Part shown: positions 4,656-5,150 of the stretch, piece after piece
Layout of the letters: each line of letters starts with the position of its first letter
How positions within the stretch are numbered: the first letter of the stretch is position 1
NCBI GenBank assembly: GCA_013695495.1
Contig: JACDAK010000027.1
Span: 1-5,150, forward strand
Length of the DNA stretch: 5,150 nt
Direction of reading: 5' to 3'
Source: Blastocatellia bacterium
GTDB taxonomy: Bacteria > Acidobacteriota > Blastocatellia > Pyrinomonadales > Pyrinomonadaceae
Translations under genes and position numbers: made by a program
Notes under the pieces: generated by a model
Seen by the model: the letters and a program-made list of their open reading frames with translations, nothing else
Told to the model about the DNA's origin: nothing
Databases searched by the model: none

Positions 4656-5150
4656 ATGGCAAACATCAGCTTCTGGGGCGGCGTCGGAACAGTAACCGGA
4701 TCTAAATATCTCATCGAACATAACGGCAGCCGCGTGCTCGTCGATTGCGGCTTGTTCCAAGGCCTTAAAGAGCTTCGCGAACGCAATTGGGAAGAACCCC
4801 CCTTCGACCCCGCCGGTCTCGACGCTGTCATCATCACCCACGCGCATATCGATCACACCGGCTACCTCCCGCGCGTCGTCAAACTCGGTTTCGATGGCCC
4901 GGTGTATACCTCGCGCGCAACCGTCGATCTGCTCAAGATCCTCCTGCCCGATTCCGGCCGCCTCCAGGAAGAAGAAGCCGATTACCGCAATCGCCACGCC
5001 CTCACCAAGCACACACCTGCGCTCCCGCTCTATGATGAAAAAGACGCCAAGGCCGCGATCAAACTCATGCGCCCCGTACCTAACGACGCCACAATGGTCA
5101 ACGTCGCCCCGGGCATCAAAGCAGGCTTCCTCGTCGCCGGGCACATCATC
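4656..5150 (+). CDS. MBL-fold beta-CASP/YSH1-type RNA hydrolase, 5' part (runs off the window)
   Basis: The first 165 codons are open to the window end; the family is usually about 450-470 residues. The start reads MANISFWGGVGTVTGS, followed by RVLVDCGLFQG (26-36) with motif-1 Asp D30, and the metal-binding motif H62-A-H-I-D-H67, the HxHxDH of metallo-beta-lactamase hydrolases. AGH (161-163) near the edge fits motif 3, which supplies a further metal-binding His. VDCGLFQG and the E-L-R-E-R-N-W stretch are characteristic of the bacterial RNA-specific (CPSF73/YSH1-like, TTHA0252-like) group, whose members cut or trim RNA in the cytoplasm with two zinc ions. The beta-CASP domain lies beyond the window. 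The gene follows the GAF-GGDEF gene by 26 nt and may be co-transcribed. There is no Shine-Dalgarno; TGCTAAATT (4638-4646) resembles an extended -10 that would give an almost leaderless transcript. Confidence 0.9.
   Translation, partial: MANISFWGGVGTVTGSKYLIEHNGSRVLVDCGLFQGLKELRERNWEEPPFDPAGLDAVIITHAHIDHTGYLPRVVKLGFDGPVYTSRATVDLLKILLPDSGRLQEEEADYRNRHALTKHTPALPLYDEKDAKAAIKLMRPVPNDATMVNVAPGIKAGFLVAGHII

Noticed and set aside
4626..5144. 172-codon minus-strand open frame opposite the MBL-fold gene
   Set aside because: The + strand frame from 4656 has HxHxDH and other family motifs; the minus frame shows no recognisable domain.

Overview
The window reads as ordinary chromosomal DNA from a moderately GC-rich bacterium. 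The Asn-rich lipoproteins, the codon style and the gene mix recall Acidobacteriota (Blastocatellia-like), but this is an impression: there is no rRNA or marker gene to confirm it. I see no tRNA, rRNA, CRISPR array, insertion sequence or phage gene.

Layout. (1) 31-2058 (+): a full-length YyaL/SPATA20-type protein, with an N-terminal thioredoxin-like domain (DUF255, CHWC motif) joined to an alpha/alpha-barrel domain. (2) 2087-2140: two hairpins where gene 1 converges with the next gene. (3) 2141-2437 (-) and 2716-3012 (-): two paralogous 98-residue predicted lipoproteins. Their signal-peptide/Cys regions are nearly identical and their mature parts are Asn-rich, low-complexity and almost uncharged. 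Each has its own strong promoter and leader. (4) 3144-3336: an AT-rich divergent intergenic region with three phased T-tracts and a possible promoter for the next gene. (5) 3337-4629 (+): a membrane-anchored GAF-GGDEF protein. Its active-site signature is degenerate (VNDEF), but its c-di-GMP inhibitory-site motif RxxD is intact. (6) 4656-5150 (+): the first 165 codons of a metallo-beta-lactamase-fold RNA-processing-type hydrolase (beta-CASP/YSH1-like), running off the window.

The most unusual part is the lipoprotein pair. The two copies share 16 consecutive residues around the lipidation Cys, yet 9 of those 16 codons differ synonymously, so the protein is under selection and the duplication is not recent. 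Their promoters have the same boxes and spacing (TTGACT-17-TATATT). Both transcripts should begin with a stem-loop built on a TGTTCC/GGAACA stem, followed by a shared purine-rich 10-mer and a shared 14-nt Shine-Dalgarno block. The distances from -10 box to start codon are 101 and 102 nt. Promoter, leader and coding sequence therefore appear to have duplicated as one unit, and all look suited to high expression of small, disordered surface proteins. The role of these proteins is unknown.

The second point of interest is the GAF-GGDEF protein, which looks more like a c-di-GMP sensor than a synthase. It lies divergently beside the second lipoprotein gene, but any functional link between them is inference only.
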